DNA of 64,000 nt from Agrobacterium salinitolerans (GTDB taxonomy: Bacteria > Pseudomonadota > Alphaproteobacteria > Rhizobiales > Rhizobiaceae). Each line of letters starts with the position of its first letter. Within the stretch, counting starts at the first letter, position 1. Both the position numbers and the translations under genes were made by a program. Below the pieces are notes generated by a model. That model was not told the origin of the DNA and did no database searches. It worked only from the letters and a program-made list of their open reading frames with translations. Below are positions 52,959-62,763 of the stretch, in pieces. The stretch lies in assembly GCF_002008225.1 (NCBI RefSeq), contig NZ_MRDH01000038.1:28304-92303 (forward strand). Reading direction: 5' to 3'.

Positions 52959-54125
52959 ATGTCCATTTTGAACAGTCTGAGTGCGCGCTCTCTGGCGGCT
53001 CCCGAGAGCGGCATCGTTGAAGTCGTGAATTATGCCCGGGGGCGGGACAATCTTCTGCCGTTGTGGGTCGGCGAGGGCGATCTGCCGAGCCCGGATTTCA
53101 TCAATCAGGCCGCCATCGATGGGCTGAAAAATGGCGAAACCTTCTACACCTGGCAGCGCGGCATTCCCGAGTTGCGCCAGGCGCTGAGCCGTTATTACGA
53201 GCGGCATTTCGCAGCGTCGCTGCCGCCGGAGCATTTTTACGCGACCGGTTCCGGCATGCAGGCTATCGTGCTTGCCGTGCAGGCGCTGACCTCGCCCGGT
53301 GACGAAATGGTCTATCTGTCTCCGACATGGCCGAATATCGTCGCCGCCATTGGCGTGGCGGGTGCGAAGGCCGTTCCGGTCGGTATCGATTTCCGCGACG
53401 GCCGCTGGGATCTCGATATCAACAGGCTGGAAAGCGCGATCACGGATAAGACGAAGGCGCTTTTCATCAATACTCCTTCCAATCCCACCGGCTGGACGGC
53501 GACCCTCGACAATCTTCGTGATGTTCTGGCGCTTGCCCGCAAACACGATCTGTGGATCGTCGCCGACGAGATTTATGCGCTTTATCACTATTCCGGCAGC
53601 CGTGCGCCATCCTTCCTTGATGTCATGGAGCCGGACGACAAGATCGTCTTCGCCAATTCCTTCTCGAAGAACTGGTCCATGACCGGCTGGCGCGTCGGCT
53701 GGCTTGTCGCCCCGCCTGCCATCGGCCAGGTGATCGAGAATCTCATTCAATATTCCACCTCAGGCGTGGCGCAATTCATGCAGCGCGGCGCGGTCGCCGC
53801 CCTCGATCACGGCGATGGTTTCGTCCGCGAGAATTACCAACGCGCTTTGACCTCCCGCAACATTCTCTGCGATGCGCTCATCGCGACGAACTGTGTGGAA
53901 ACCCTGAAGCCCGACGGCGCTCTCTATGCCTTTCTCAAGATAGACGGCGTGACGGACAGTCGGGCCACCGCGCTCGATATCGTCGACAAGACCGGGGTCG
54001 GTCTTGCGCCCGGCACGGCCTTTGGCCCGGGAGGGGAGCTGTTTCTCCGCGCCTGCTTCCTGCGCAACCCCAGGCAGATGGAAGACGCGGCCGATCGGCT
54101 GGCATCCTATATCCTCGGCAGGTAA
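52959..54125 (+). CDS. PLP-dependent class I/II aminotransferase
   Basis: 388 residues of the aspartate aminotransferase fold type I. NTPSNPTGW and WIVADEIYALYHY give the Asn and Asp/Tyr ring contacts; the PLP Lys is in SFSKNWSMTGWRVGW; the terminal FLRACFLRNP holds the carboxylate-binding Arg. The amino donor and acceptor cannot be told. ATG 52959 is chosen over an in-frame GTG at 52950, whose ribosome-binding site is weaker. Confidence 0.88.
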   Translation: MSILNSLSARSLAAPESGIVEVVNYARGRDNLLPLWVGEGDLPSPDFINQAAIDGLKNGETFYTWQRGIPELRQALSRYYERHFAASLPPEHFYATGSGMQAIVLAVQALTSPGDEMVYLSPTWPNIVAAIGVAGAKAVPVGIDFRDGRWDLDINRLESAITDKTKALFINTPSNPTGWTATLDNLRDVLALARKHDLWIVADEIYALYHYSGSRAPSFLDVMEPDDKIVFANSFSKNWSMTGWRVGWLVAPPAIGQVIENLIQYSTSGVAQFMQRGAVAALDHGDGFVRENYQRALTSRNILCDALIATNCVETLKPDGALYAFLKIDGVTDSRATALDIVDKTGVGLAPGTAFGPGGELFLRACFLRNPRQMEDAADRLASYILGR

Positions 54126-54452
54126 GCGTCGGCTTTCCGTGCCAGGGTTTTCCCTGCCGTGCCGGGATCGCGCTGCGGTAGGGAAATCGACAACAAAATC
54201 ACAGCGAAGGCCTAAAACTGCAACCCCACGGCGCAACCATCGACGTGGGGCGTTTTCTGTGATATGCGCTCCTTGTTCCATTTATGAGAACATTTTCACT
54301 AATAAATAAAAAGCACTTCATTGCGCTAACCAATCGTAAGCCACCTTTTTAATGGGGCGGTGGATTGGCCGCGTATTCGCTGTGCAAGTAATCAATGATG
54401 AAGAATTATTGGCTTTGATGAGCTCAAGAAAAGCAAACAGGGAAGTAGTGTC
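54126..54452. other. Intergenic region between aminotransferase and galE
   Basis: 327 bases without a gene. It has a terminator hairpin at 54224-54257 and then an AT-rich part (54270-54450) with CACTAATAAATAAAAAG, the likely galE promoter region. GGGAAG lies close before the galE ATG. No other signal was seen. Confidence 0.45.
54224..54257 (+). terminator. Probable terminator of the aminotransferase gene
   Basis: CCCCACG (54224-54230) and CGTGGGG (54244-54250) form a 7-pair stem with a 13-base loop, followed by CGTTTTC. It lies about 100 bases past the stop. Confidence 0.6.
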
Positions 54453-55484
54453 ATGGCTGTTCTGGTCACGGGTGGGGCCGGTTATATAGGAAGCCACATG
54501 GTGTGGGCTTTGCTCGACGCCGGGGAAGAGGTCGTTGTTGTCGACCGGCTTTCAACGGGGTCGCGCTGGGCTGTTGCGCCTGCGGCGCGTTTTTACCTGG
54601 GCGATGCGGCGGACCGCGCCCTGCTCGACCAGATTTTCGAAGAAAACCGGATCGAAACCATTTTCCATTTCGCAGGCTCTGTCAGCGTTCCTGAATCCAT
54701 CAGCCAGCCGCTCGAATATTACGAAAACAATACGGGCACGACCCGCGCCCTCGTCGCTGCGGCGGTGAGCCATGGCATTCGCAATTTCATCTTCTCCTCG
54801 ACAGCCGCCGTTTATGGAAACCAGCCCTTTGATGGTCCCGTTCCTGAAACCGCGATCCTCAGCCCGGAAAATCCTTACGGCCTGTCGAAGCTGGCGTCCG
54901 AAATCATGCTGCGCGATGTCGTGCAGGCGCATGATTTCAACTATGTGGCGCTGCGTTATTTCAATGTCGCCGGAGCCGACCCGCAGGGCCGCGCCGGGCC
55001 TTCGCCCACGGGCGTTGCGAACCTCATCAAAGTCGCCTGCGAAACGGCAAACGGTCGTCGCGACCGGGTGGACGTTTACGGAACGGATTACCCGACCGCC
55101 GATGGCACCGGTGTTCGCGACTATATTCACGTCAGCGACCTGATCGACGCACATATGCTGGCCATGGCGCATCTGCGTGCCGGTGGCGGCACCCGCACAC
55201 TCAATTGCGGTTATGGCGTCGGTTATTCGGTTCTGGAGGTCCTGCAGGCTGTGCAGCGGGAATCGGGACGCGATTTCCCGATCATCCATTGTCCGCGCCG
55301 CCCGGGCGATATTGCGGCCATGGTGGCGGATTCGTCGCGTATCCAGTCGGAACTGGGCTGGCGTCCCCGTTTCAACGATCTGGCGACAATCGTTCGCACG
55401 GCGCTTCAGTGGGAGGCCAAACGCCAGACCCTGCAAAGCGACAGGATTCCGCCGGTGCGGCGCAAGCTGGCTGCAATAGGCTGA
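54453..55484 (+). CDS. galE: UDP-glucose 4-epimerase
   Basis: 343 residues. N-terminal Rossmann NAD site VLVTGGAGYIGSHM, STAAVYG with the catalytic Ser, and ENPYGLSKLASEIM with the YxxxK pair. It interconverts UDP-glucose and UDP-galactose, feeding exopolysaccharide and lipopolysaccharide synthesis. Size is right for bacterial GalE. Some rhizobial members also act on related UDP-sugars, so exact preference is not certain. Confidence 0.92.
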   Translation: MAVLVTGGAGYIGSHMVWALLDAGEEVVVVDRLSTGSRWAVAPAARFYLGDAADRALLDQIFEENRIETIFHFAGSVSVPESISQPLEYYENNTGTTRALVAAAVSHGIRNFIFSSTAAVYGNQPFDGPVPETAILSPENPYGLSKLASEIMLRDVVQAHDFNYVALRYFNVAGADPQGRAGPSPTGVANLIKVACETANGRRDRVDVYGTDYPTADGTGVRDYIHVSDLIDAHMLAMAHLRAGGGTRTLNCGYGVGYSVLEVLQAVQRESGRDFPIIHCPRRPGDIAAMVADSSRIQSELGWRPRFNDLATIVRTALQWEAKRQTLQSDRIPPVRRKLAAIG

Positions 55485-55496
55485 GCGGCCTTCGCC

Positions 55497-56333
55497 TTAC
55501 CGTACACGGTCTTTCTTGGCGGAAGCATAGATCGCCGGCCGATCCGGTGGAGCGGCTGGGCTAAGCCAGCGATCCCGGTCGAAGAAACTGCGTGTCAGCT
55601 TCAACCCCGGCGATTGTTCGCTTGCGAGCAAAATCACGTTCAGGCGGTGCGGCGCCGTTGGTTCCGGTTTTATGGAAACCGAAATACCGAAATGTTGTGC
55701 CTGATAGGGCTGCATCCGGCGTGCCGGCTCAAGCATGTCCGCCAAATCGGCCCAGCGTGTCTGTCCGATAATCATGGCGACCGCTTCATCGAGCTTTGTC
55801 AGAACGGCCGCTCCGTCCGGTGTCTTGGGCGCAACGGCCTTCATCCTGATGGAGCGAATTTGTCCCGAGGCTTGCCCCCTTATTTCGAGAAAGAGCGATG
55901 CCCGCTCGGCCGGGTCTGATGCGTTTCCTGCCGCAAGATCGGCCATGCATTCGAAATTGCGGATGTTGACCGGGCTCGCGTGCCAGCCTTGGGGGTTGGA
56001 AAAACCTGCGGCAGTAATGCGGTCGCAAAGCTCCTTGCCGGAAACAACGAAATCGCGGGCAAAAGATGCCCTGTCGCCCGCTTGCTCGAATTTCAGCAGG
56101 TGGGGCGGCAGAGAGACTTTTGGGGCAACCGGTTTCTGCCGTTTGACGGGCTTCATCTTCGGCGGTGGCTCCACGGAGCCTGTTGTGGATGCCAGATTGA
56201 GATAAATCAGCAGGCTTTTGAGATGTTTCCTGTCATTGGCCAGCAGCACCGTTGCGCCGATGGCAAGGCAAACGGCCAGCACCGCAAACAGCAGCGCGCC
56301 ATGGCTCACTCTCTTCTGCAAGCCCGCGTCCAT
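55497..56333 (-). CDS. Membrane-anchored protein of unknown function (DUF6030-like)
   Basis: 278 residues. One N-terminal membrane helix (about 13-33), a Pro/Lys-rich linker (about 55-72), then a periplasmic globular domain with SGKELCDRITAAGFSNPQGW, FECMADLAAG and LFLEIRGQASGQIRSIRMKA. The sequence agrees with my memory of DUF6030 in rhizobia. No function known. The gene converges on galE with a 12-base gap and starts 146 bases from yacG, same direction. Confidence 0.68.
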   Translation of the reverse strand: MDAGLQKRVSHGALLFAVLAVCLAIGATVLLANDRKHLKSLLIYLNLASTTGSVEPPPKMKPVKRQKPVAPKVSLPPHLLKFEQAGDRASFARDFVVSGKELCDRITAAGFSNPQGWHASPVNIRNFECMADLAAGNASDPAERASLFLEIRGQASGQIRSIRMKAVAPKTPDGAAVLTKLDEAVAMIIGQTRWADLADMLEPARRMQPYQAQHFGISVSIKPEPTAPHRLNVILLASEQSPGLKLTRSFFDRDRWLSPAAPPDRPAIYASAKKDRVR

Positions 56334-56479
56334 CGCAAGACCTCAAGGCTGGCGGGGAGGGCGTCAGCCGGTTCTGATATGGCTTTTCGGGCCGTTGGTA
56401 GCCCGGTGAATATTTGGTTCGAGCGGTCGCTCTGAAAATTTTATGCAATTCACTGCCGAAGTTTCCGGCGATGCGGGTC

Positions 56480-56707
56480 CTATTCGGCGTTATTCTTGCC
56501 GCCGTCCTGTCCGCTGGCGCTGCTTTCATCGTCCGCAACCGGAATGGCGTAGGAGCCGTTCAGCCAGCGGGCGAGATCAAGCGAGCGGCAGCGATCCGAA
56601 CAGAAAGGATAGTCTTCGCGTGTCGAGGGCCGCCCGCATTCAGGGCATGGCTGGGATTTGCGAAGCGGGGTGACGGTTCCGGCGCCTTCAGTGGTGGACT
56701 TTGCCAT
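56480..56707 (-). CDS. yacG: DNA gyrase inhibitor YacG
   Basis: 75 residues. A zinc-binding fold with C21, C24, C36 and C40 in PCPECGRPS and [17 protein letters not shown], then an acidic tail. YacG binds GyrB and inhibits its activity in the better-studied relative. It is the last gene of the minus-strand run, 3 bases after the Maf gene. Confidence 0.9.
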   Translation of the reverse strand: MAKSTTEGAGTVTPLRKSQPCPECGRPSTREDYPFCSDRCRSLDLARWLNGSYAIPVADDESSASGQDGGKNNAE

Positions 56708-56710
56708 GGC

Positions 56711-57334
56711 CTATCCTTCAAGCCAGCCCGAAGTCACTTCAAATCCTTCTCCAGAAAGAAGCGACATGGTTTCGTAAAGCGGCAGGCCGACGACATTGGT
56801 ATAGGAGCCGGTTAGTTTCTGTACGAATGCGCCGGCAATGCCCTGGATACCATAAGCTCCCGCTTTGCCGCGCCACTGGCCCGAGGAGATGTAAGCCTCG
56901 ATCTCGCGCGTGGAGAGGCGCTTGAAGCGCACCTTGGTCTCCGCCACCTTCTGCCGGATTTTGCCACCGGGGGTCACAAGACAGATGCCGGTATAGACCC
57001 AATGGCTGCGCCCCGAGAGAAGATGCAGCGCCGCGGAGGCCTCTTCCGTATATTCAGCCTTGCCGACGATGCGGCGACCGACGGCGACCACCGTATCGGA
57101 TCCCAGGACATAGGCGTCTTTCCATGCCTGCTCGTTCTTCAGCGCCGTCTGCGCGGCTTCCGCCTTCTGCAATGACAGACGGCGGCAGAGCGTGCGCGGG
57201 TGCTCGAGCTTGGCCGGCGTCTCGTCAATATCCATCGGCATCAGACGTGCAGGCTCGATGCCGATCTGATGCAGCAGCTCCAGACGCCGCGGCGAGCCGG
57301 ATGCCAGAACGAGCTTTTGTTTTGAATTGGTCAT
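56711..57334 (-). CDS. Maf-family nucleotide pyrophosphatase
   Basis: 207 residues. [14 protein letters not shown] is the Maf substrate-binding loop; [15 protein letters not shown] and [15 protein letters not shown] complete the active-site signature. Maf proteins hydrolyse non-canonical or excess nucleotides. Its gene lies between infA (33-base gap) and yacG (3 bases). Confidence 0.9.
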   Translation of the reverse strand: MTNSKQKLVLASGSPRRLELLHQIGIEPARLMPMDIDETPAKLEHPRTLCRRLSLQKAEAAQTALKNEQAWKDAYVLGSDTVVAVGRRIVGKAEYTEEASAALHLLSGRSHWVYTGICLVTPGGKIRQKVAETKVRFKRLSTREIEAYISSGQWRGKAGAYGIQGIAGAFVQKLTGSYTNVVGLPLYETMSLLSGEGFEVTSGWLEG

Positions 57335-57367
57335 TGCGCTGCCCGGGCGTCCGATGCGGAAAGTGGA

Positions 57368-57586
57368 TTACTTGAAGCGATAGGTGATGCGGCCCTTGGT
57401 GAGGTCGTAAGGCGTCATTTCGACCAGCACCTTGTCGCCCGCCAGAACGCGGATACGGTTCTTGCGCATGCGGCCCGCCGTGTGGGCGATGATTTCGTGG
57501 TCGTTCTCAAGCTTCACGCGGAATGTTGCGTTCGGCAGCAATTCGGTTACGATGCCCGGGAATTCAAGGACTTCTTCTTTTGTCAT
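57368..57586 (-). CDS. infA: Translation initiation factor IF-1
   Basis: 72 residues, the exact IF-1 length: [19 protein letters not shown], then [20 protein letters not shown] and [17 protein letters not shown], the OB-fold core. It occupies the ribosomal A-site during initiation. The ATG at 57586 is correct; a longer frame upstream is not IF-1. A 143-base gap upstream suggests its own promoter. Confidence 0.98.
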   Translation of the reverse strand: MTKEEVLEFPGIVTELLPNATFRVKLENDHEIIAHTAGRMRKNRIRVLAGDKVLVEMTPYDLTKGRITYRFK

Positions 57587-57729
57587 GTAAGGGTTTTCTT
57601 CCTGTTGATAGTGCCGGACATATCGAGTCCGGGAAAATTGCGCGGAAACTACACAATCCCGGCACATTTGTGAACCTCTAAAGCATCGGCTTGGAAATCG
57701 CGATTGATTTTAACAGGCCGAGGCAGTTT

Positions 57730-58218
57730 TCAGTCTTTTGAAAGCGTATCCGCCACCGGCTGCTGCCGCCTCGGCAGTCGTTCCGAGATCAGCTTAGCCA
57801 GATGGTCCCGTACCTCGCGATAGGCGTCGAGGATCTGCTCGCGCGTGCCTGTGATCACCGTCGGGTCCATGGTCGGCCAATAGACCACATCGAGAGAATT
57901 CGAGCGCGTCAGCTCCAGTGCGGCGTGATGGGCTTCGGGTGTTAATGTAATGATCAGATCGAAAAAATCATCCTCGATCTCATCAAGAGTGCGTGGTTTG
58001 TGCTTGCCGAGCGAAAAACCCTGCTCTTCCAGTACGGCATCCACGAATGGATCGCGCTCGCCCGCCCGCACGCCTGCGGACTGGATGTAGATGCCGGGCG
58101 CCACCAGCCGTTTGGCGATGACCTCCGCCATTGGAGAACGGATGGAGTTCATGCCGCACATGAAGAGGACCGATTTGGGCGGTCGCCCCTCGTTTGGTGC
58201 TGCGGCAGGATCGATCAT
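57730..58218 (-). CDS. Low-molecular-weight protein tyrosine phosphatase family protein
   Basis: 162 residues. A CX5R phosphate loop, C21 to R27, in LFMCGMNSIRSPMAE, and a later YWPTMDPTV stretch with the Asp of the general-acid loop. Substrate could be phosphotyrosine protein or arsenate. ATG at 58218 with GGCGGGG upstream; a TTG at 58233 overlaps the previous gene. It is conserved between UPF0262 and infA in rhizobia as I recall. Confidence 0.86.
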   Translation of the reverse strand: MIDPAAAPNEGRPPKSVLFMCGMNSIRSPMAEVIAKRLVAPGIYIQSAGVRAGERDPFVDAVLEEQGFSLGKHKPRTLDEIEDDFFDLIITLTPEAHHAALELTRSNSLDVVYWPTMDPTVITGTREQILDAYREVRDHLAKLISERLPRRQQPVADTLSKD

Positions 58219-58220
58219 CT

Positions 58221-58694
58221 CTAACCCCGCCAATAAAGCACACAGACAAGGGTGAAGAGGCGGCGCGCCGTGTCGAAATCTATCCTGATCTTGCCCGAAA
58301 GCCGGTCCATCAGCGTCTGCGAGCCGTCATTGTGAATGCCGCGCCGGCCCATGTCGATAGCCTCGATCTGGCTCGGCGTAGAGGAGCGGATCGCCTCGTA
58401 ATAGCTTTCGCAGATCAGGAAATAATCCTTGATGATGCGGCGGAACGGCGTCAGCGACAGAATATGGGTCGCGACATCCTTCTCGTCTTCGGTGCGGATT
58501 GAGAAAACCAGCTTGGCATCGACCAGCGATATATGCAGCCGATAGGGGCCGCCATCATGGCCGAAGGGTTCGAAGCTGTTTTCTTCAATCAGATCGAAAA
58601 TGGCGACGGCGCGTTCATGCTCAACGTCGGGCGTGGACCGGCCGATGCTGTCGTCCAGTACCACGTCGCAGAGCCGGAAATCGCCTGAAGCCAT
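58221..58694 (-). CDS. UPF0262 family protein
   Basis: 157 residues of the alphaproteobacterial UPF0262 family (unknown function): [20 protein letters not shown] at the start, [17 protein letters not shown] in the middle and [15 protein letters not shown] at the end. It is 3 bases downstream of hisD and 3 upstream of the phosphatase gene's ATG, so all three share a transcript. Confidence 0.88.
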   Translation of the reverse strand: MASGDFRLCDVVLDDSIGRSTPDVEHERAVAIFDLIEENSFEPFGHDGGPYRLHISLVDAKLVFSIRTEDEKDVATHILSLTPFRRIIKDYFLICESYYEAIRSSTPSQIEAIDMGRRGIHNDGSQTLMDRLSGKIRIDFDTARRLFTLVCVLYWRG

Positions 58695-58697
58695 CGC

Positions 58698-59996
58698 TTA
58701 ACTTTCCGGATTGAGGCGAATGGAGACCGAACGCGCATGCGCATCCAGTCCTTCCGAATGGGCAAGGGTAATCGCCGCGGGCGCAAGCTGTCGCAACTGC
58801 TCCGGCCCGAGCCGCAGGATCGACGTGCGCTTGACGAAATCCAGCACCGAAAGTCCGGAGGAGAAGCGCGCCGACCGCGCCGTCGGCAGCACGTGGTTGG
58901 AACCGCCGACATAATCGCCGATTACTTCGGGTGTATGACGCCCGACGAAGATTGCTCCCGCATTGCGGATGTTGGCCATCAGCGCATCCGGGTCATCGAC
59001 GGCAAGTTCCAGATGCTCGGCGGCGATGCGGTTGGCGAGCGGAATGGCGTCGGCGAGATTTTCGACCAGGATGACCGCGCCGAAATCTGCCCAGCTTGCC
59101 GCCGCCGTCTCGGAGCGTGACAGGCGCTTCAACTGCCGCTCGACAGCCGCTTCAACGGCCTTGCCGAGTTCGGCGTTGTCGGTGATGAGGATGGACTGCG
59201 CGCCGCGATCGTGCTCCGCCTGCGCCAGAAGATCGGCGGCCAGCCAGTCAGGGTCGTTATCCTTGTCGGCGATGACAAGCACTTCGGAAGGCCCGGCGAT
59301 CATGTCGATGCCGACGGTGCCGAAGACCTGGCGTTTTGCGGCCGCCACATAGGCATTGCCGGGGCCGACGATCTTGGCGACCGGCGCGATGGTTTGCGTG
59401 CCATAGGCAAGTGCGGCCACAGCCTGCGCGCCGCCGATGCGATAGATTTCCTCGACGCCCGCAATACGCGCCGCAGCCAGCACCGCCGGATTGACCGCGC
59501 CGCCATTGGCCGGCACGACCATGACGATGCGCTCCACACCGGCAACCTTTGCCGGCACCGCGTTCATCAGGACGGAGCTTGGATAGCTGGCGGTACCACC
59601 CGGCACATAAAGGCCGACGGCCTCGATGGCGGTCCAGCGCGAGCCGAGGCCTACGCCGATCTCGTCCTCGTAGATGTCATCCTTCGGCATCTGCCGTGCA
59701 TGGTGTTTTTCGATACGACGGGCGGCAAGTTCAAGCGCCTCGATCACGCTGCTGTCGACGGCGGCAAAGGCCGCGTCGATTTCATCCGCCGTGACACGCA
59801 TCGAAACCTTAGTGAAATCGATGCCGTCGAATTTCTGGGAATAATGGGCAAGGGCCGCATCGCCGCGATGGCGGACATCGTCGATGATGTCGCGAACGGT
59901 TGCGTTGACGTCTTCGGAAACTTCTCTCTTGGTTGTCAGGAAGGTCGCGAATTTCTGTTCGAAATCAGCCGATGCCCGCTCCAGCCAGATTGCCAC
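58698..59996 (-). CDS. hisD: Histidinol dehydrogenase
   Basis: 432 residues. HisD family signatures: TASYPSSVLMNAVPAKVAG, IAGPSEVLVIADKDNDP, AEHDRGAQSILIT (with His and Asp), and EHLELAVDDPDAL, plus HTPEVIGDYVGGSNHVLPT. It catalyses the last two oxidations to histidine, with zinc. The gene is apart from other his genes, a placement usual in rhizobia, and heads a unit with UPF0262, phosphatase and later infA. Confidence 0.96.
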   Translation of the reverse strand: MAIWLERASADFEQKFATFLTTKREVSEDVNATVRDIIDDVRHRGDAALAHYSQKFDGIDFTKVSMRVTADEIDAAFAAVDSSVIEALELAARRIEKHHARQMPKDDIYEDEIGVGLGSRWTAIEAVGLYVPGGTASYPSSVLMNAVPAKVAGVERIVMVVPANGGAVNPAVLAAARIAGVEEIYRIGGAQAVAALAYGTQTIAPVAKIVGPGNAYVAAAKRQVFGTVGIDMIAGPSEVLVIADKDNDPDWLAADLLAQAEHDRGAQSILITDNAELGKAVEAAVERQLKRLSRSETAAASWADFGAVILVENLADAIPLANRIAAEHLELAVDDPDALMANIRNAGAIFVGRHTPEVIGDYVGGSNHVLPTARSARFSSGLSVLDFVKRTSILRLGPEQLRQLAPAAITLAHSEGLDAHARSVSIRLNPES

Positions 59997-60129
59997 GCCA
60001 TTACCCTTTCATAGTCCCCGCGGGTGGACCCGCGAGGTGCACGAACTCACCGCAGAAAAATTGCGGCTCTGGTATGTGGCATAAATCGAAACGGTGACGA
60101 AAGGCAACCGTTGCAATGGCGCGGTGTGC

Positions 60130-60570
60130 TTATTCGCTGTCTGGATGATGCGGTTTGGCAGCCGTTTCCCATGCGCCGCTCACATCGGTCAATTGCGCCT
60201 CGATGCATTCGACATCAAGAGCGATGGTGCCGCCGCCGGAAAGCGCCAGTTCCACAAGGCCATCAGGGCCTTCGCCGTTTGGTTTGAAGCGCATCGCAAG
60301 AAGCGAAAGCACCTGCTCCCTGTCGGCAAGATTGATTGACTGCGAGCGAACGGCAGAGACGCGTTTCAGGAAAACGACGCTGCGGCAGCGTTCCGGCGGC
60401 AGGTTCTTTTGGTCAGTGCTTTCCCAGACGAAACGGTTGGCGGAAAGCGTGAATTGGCCATGCTTCGGCTCGAAGGCGACATCCTTCAGCTTGAAGACAC
60501 TGTCCTGCATATGCGTCGAAATGACGGAGAGATCTTCAGTATCCAGCGCGAGTAATTTCAGGCCGCTCAT
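60130..60570 (-). CDS. DUF2948 family protein
   Basis: 146 residues of a small alphaproteobacterial family (DUF2948) of unknown function: LKLLALDTEDLSVISTHMQD at the start, RFVWESTD in the middle and ALSGGGTIALDVECIEAQL near the end. The ATG at 60570 follows GAAGGAAGAAAAAG. Position between murA and hisD is conserved in the group. Confidence 0.86.
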   Translation of the reverse strand: MSGLKLLALDTEDLSVISTHMQDSVFKLKDVAFEPKHGQFTLSANRFVWESTDQKNLPPERCRSVVFLKRVSAVRSQSINLADREQVLSLLAMRFKPNGEGPDGLVELALSGGGTIALDVECIEAQLTDVSGAWETAAKPHHPDSE

Positions 60571-60684
60571 CTTTTTCTTCCTTCTTCTGCGGTGCGGACC
60601 GCTATTTCCATGACTTACATTGGAAATAGGCAGTCCGGGCCCACTCTGCAACGGGTAGAAAACGGATGAGCGGCGAAGACAGGA

Positions 60685-61977
60685 TCAATCGCTGACGCGT
60701 TCGACCAGCGCACCGCAGCGGTTGAGCTTTTCCTCAAGGCGTTCGAAGCCGCGATCCAGGTGGTAGACGCGCGACACCATGGTTTCGCCTTCCGCCACGA
60801 GGCCGGCAATGACCAGCGATACGGAAGCGCGCAGGTCGGTCGCCATGACAGGCGCGCCCTTCAGGCGGGAGACGCCTTCGATGCGGGCCATCTGGCCGGA
60901 AAGCGAAATCTTCGCACCGAGACGGGCGAGTTCCTGCACATGCATGAAGCGGTTTTCAAAGATGGTTTCGGTGATGTGGGAGACGCCCTGCGAACGGGTC
61001 ATCAGCGCCATGAACTGTGCCTGCAGGTCGGTGGGGAAGCCGGGGAAAGGTTCGGTGACGATATCGACCGGCTGGATACCGTTGCCGTTGCGCACGACGC
61101 GAAGGCCGGTCTCCGTCTCGCTGATCGTGGCGCCTGCAAGCCTGAGCGTGTCGAGCGCGTTGTCCAGCAGCGCTGCGCGCGTGCCTTCCAGCACCACGTC
61201 ACCGCCGGTCATTGCCACTGCCATGGCATAGGTGCCGGTTTCGATACGATCCGGCAGAACGCGATGGCGCGCGCCGGAGAGAGAGGTAACGCCTTCGATG
61301 GTGATGGTGGAGGTGCCGGCGCCTTCGATCTTCGCACCCATGGCGATCAGGCACTGGGCCAGATCGACCACTTCCGGCTCGCGCGCGGCGTTGTGGATGA
61401 CGGTGGTGCCGCGGGCAAGGCTTGCCGCCATCAGCATCACATGTGTCGCGCCGACGGAAACTTTCGGGAAGGTATAGACAGCGCCGATCAGGCCGCCCTT
61501 GGGAGCGGTGGCGTTGATGTAGCCGCCATCGATCTCCATCGTTGCGCCGAGCGCCTGCAGGCCCTCGATGAACAGGTCGACCGGGCGCGTGCCGATGGCG
61601 CAGCCGCCGGGCAGCGAAACGCGGGCGCGGCCCTCACGTGCCAGAAGCGGGCCGATGACCCAGAAGCTTGCGCGCATCTTGGACACCAGCTCGTAAGGTG
61701 CGGTGGTATCGACAATGGTGCGGCAGGTGAAATGCACAGTGCGGGAATAGGCCTCGCCCTGGCTTTCGCGGCGACCGTTGACTGAAATATCCACGCCGTG
61801 ATTGCCGAGAATGCGGATGAGCTGCTCCACGTCAGCCAGATGCGGGACGTTTTCGAGCGTCAGAGTATCGCTGGTCAGAAGCGATGCGATCATCAACGGC
61901 AAGGCGGCGTTTTTTGCGCCGGAGATGGGGATGACGCCGTTGAGCTTGTTGCCACCCGTAATTCTGATGCGATCCAT
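60685..61977 (-). CDS. murA: UDP-N-acetylglucosamine 1-carboxyvinyltransferase
   Basis: 430 residues. K22 and N23 in GAKNAALP, catalytic Cys126 in [16 protein letters not shown], and [17 protein letters not shown]. It transfers enolpyruvate from PEP to UDP-GlcNAc, the first step of peptidoglycan synthesis. Cys at this position means the enzyme should be sensitive to fosfomycin. Full family length. Confidence 0.97.
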   Translation of the reverse strand: MDRIRITGGNKLNGVIPISGAKNAALPLMIASLLTSDTLTLENVPHLADVEQLIRILGNHGVDISVNGRRESQGEAYSRTVHFTCRTIVDTTAPYELVSKMRASFWVIGPLLAREGRARVSLPGGCAIGTRPVDLFIEGLQALGATMEIDGGYINATAPKGGLIGAVYTFPKVSVGATHVMLMAASLARGTTVIHNAAREPEVVDLAQCLIAMGAKIEGAGTSTITIEGVTSLSGARHRVLPDRIETGTYAMAVAMTGGDVVLEGTRAALLDNALDTLRLAGATISETETGLRVVRNGNGIQPVDIVTEPFPGFPTDLQAQFMALMTRSQGVSHITETIFENRFMHVQELARLGAKISLSGQMARIEGVSRLKGAPVMATDLRASVSLVIAGLVAEGETMVSRVYHLDRGFERLEEKLNRCGALVERVSD

Positions 61978-62078
61978 GCGTCCCTACGGGCCTGTGCCCG
62001 CCTTTCTATCGTGCCTTGCGGAAAGGCGTGTCCTTAGACCAGTTTCCGCGGCGTTTCAATTTTATGCTGGTGAATTCT

Positions 62079-62345
62079 CTATGAGGATGATTCGTCCGTT
62101 TTTGCGGCAGGCAGGCCAATCGTCTGGTCTTCTTCGCCTGCGCGGCGCGCACGAACCTGCTGTTTGCGCTTCAAAAGATTTTCACGAAGCTTCTTGGCCG
62201 CGCGCGCCTTGCGCTCCGCCTCGCGCTGTCGTGCCTTTTCGCCCGGCCCCGCCTGAAGCTTGCCATCGGTCTCCGGGACGGATGCCTCCGCGGAAGCACC
62301 GGCGGAAAGCGCTGCCTTTGCCTGTTTGTCATGATGTTCGTTCAT
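62079..62345 (-). CDS. Small basic helical protein of unknown function
   Basis: 88 residues. The second half is Lys/Arg/Ala-rich and highly helical (EKARQREAERKARAAKKLRE, LLKRKQQVRARRAG), suggesting a coiled coil or nucleic-acid-binding surface; the start is acidic/Ala-rich. No family recognised. It lies between murA and tRNA-Thr. ATG at 62345 is used; the upstream in-frame start at 62372 adds nine residues. Confidence 0.5.
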   Translation of the reverse strand: MNEHHDKQAKAALSAGASAEASVPETDGKLQAGPGEKARQREAERKARAAKKLRENLLKRKQQVRARRAGEEDQTIGLPAAKTDESSS

Positions 62346-62501
62346 AGAATGAGCAATATCTGAAAAATGCATTTTTCAACAGGGGGCACGCTTTTTTGCC
62401 CCGCTTGATGAAGAATATCGTTTTGCGACTTGCGCTCGTCAAAAACCTATGGCAATAGGCCGCCACGCTTGATGCTGAAGCAAATGCTTCGGCACCGGAT
62501 G

Positions 62502-62576
62502 CTGCTATAGCTCAGGGGTAGAGCACTCCCTTGGTAAGGGAGAGGCCGAGAGTTCAAATCTCTCTAGCAGCACCAT
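62502..62576 (+). tRNA. tRNA-Thr (GGT)
   Basis: 75 bases including an encoded CCA. Acceptor GCTGCTA pairs with TAGCAGC; anticodon stem CTCCC/GGGAG with loop TTGGTAA gives anticodon GGT; T-arm GAGAG/CTCTC with TTCAAAT. All elements are intact. Confidence 0.97.
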
Positions 62577-62670
62577 TTCTCTCCAAAGTTTCAAATGTTT
62601 ACATGGTTGTTGAACCTGTCGCCTGCGGCTGCATGATCCATGCGTGTGCCACGCAGTTTGCGGCAAATGG

Positions 62671-62700
62671 AAAACCGCGCCCCTTGCGAAGCGCGGTTTC
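62671..62700 (-). terminator. Terminator of the flagellin gene
   Basis: AAACCGCGC (62672-62680) and GCGCGGTTT (62691-62699) form a 9-pair stem downstream of the flagellin stop at 62764, read on the minus strand and followed by TTTTCC. It lies between flagellin and tRNA-Thr. Confidence 0.65.
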
Positions 62701-62763
62701 CACATCCGAATATTCTGTTGCTGCCAGAGCGGGACGAAACCGCCCGTAGCCAACGGGCGCCGC

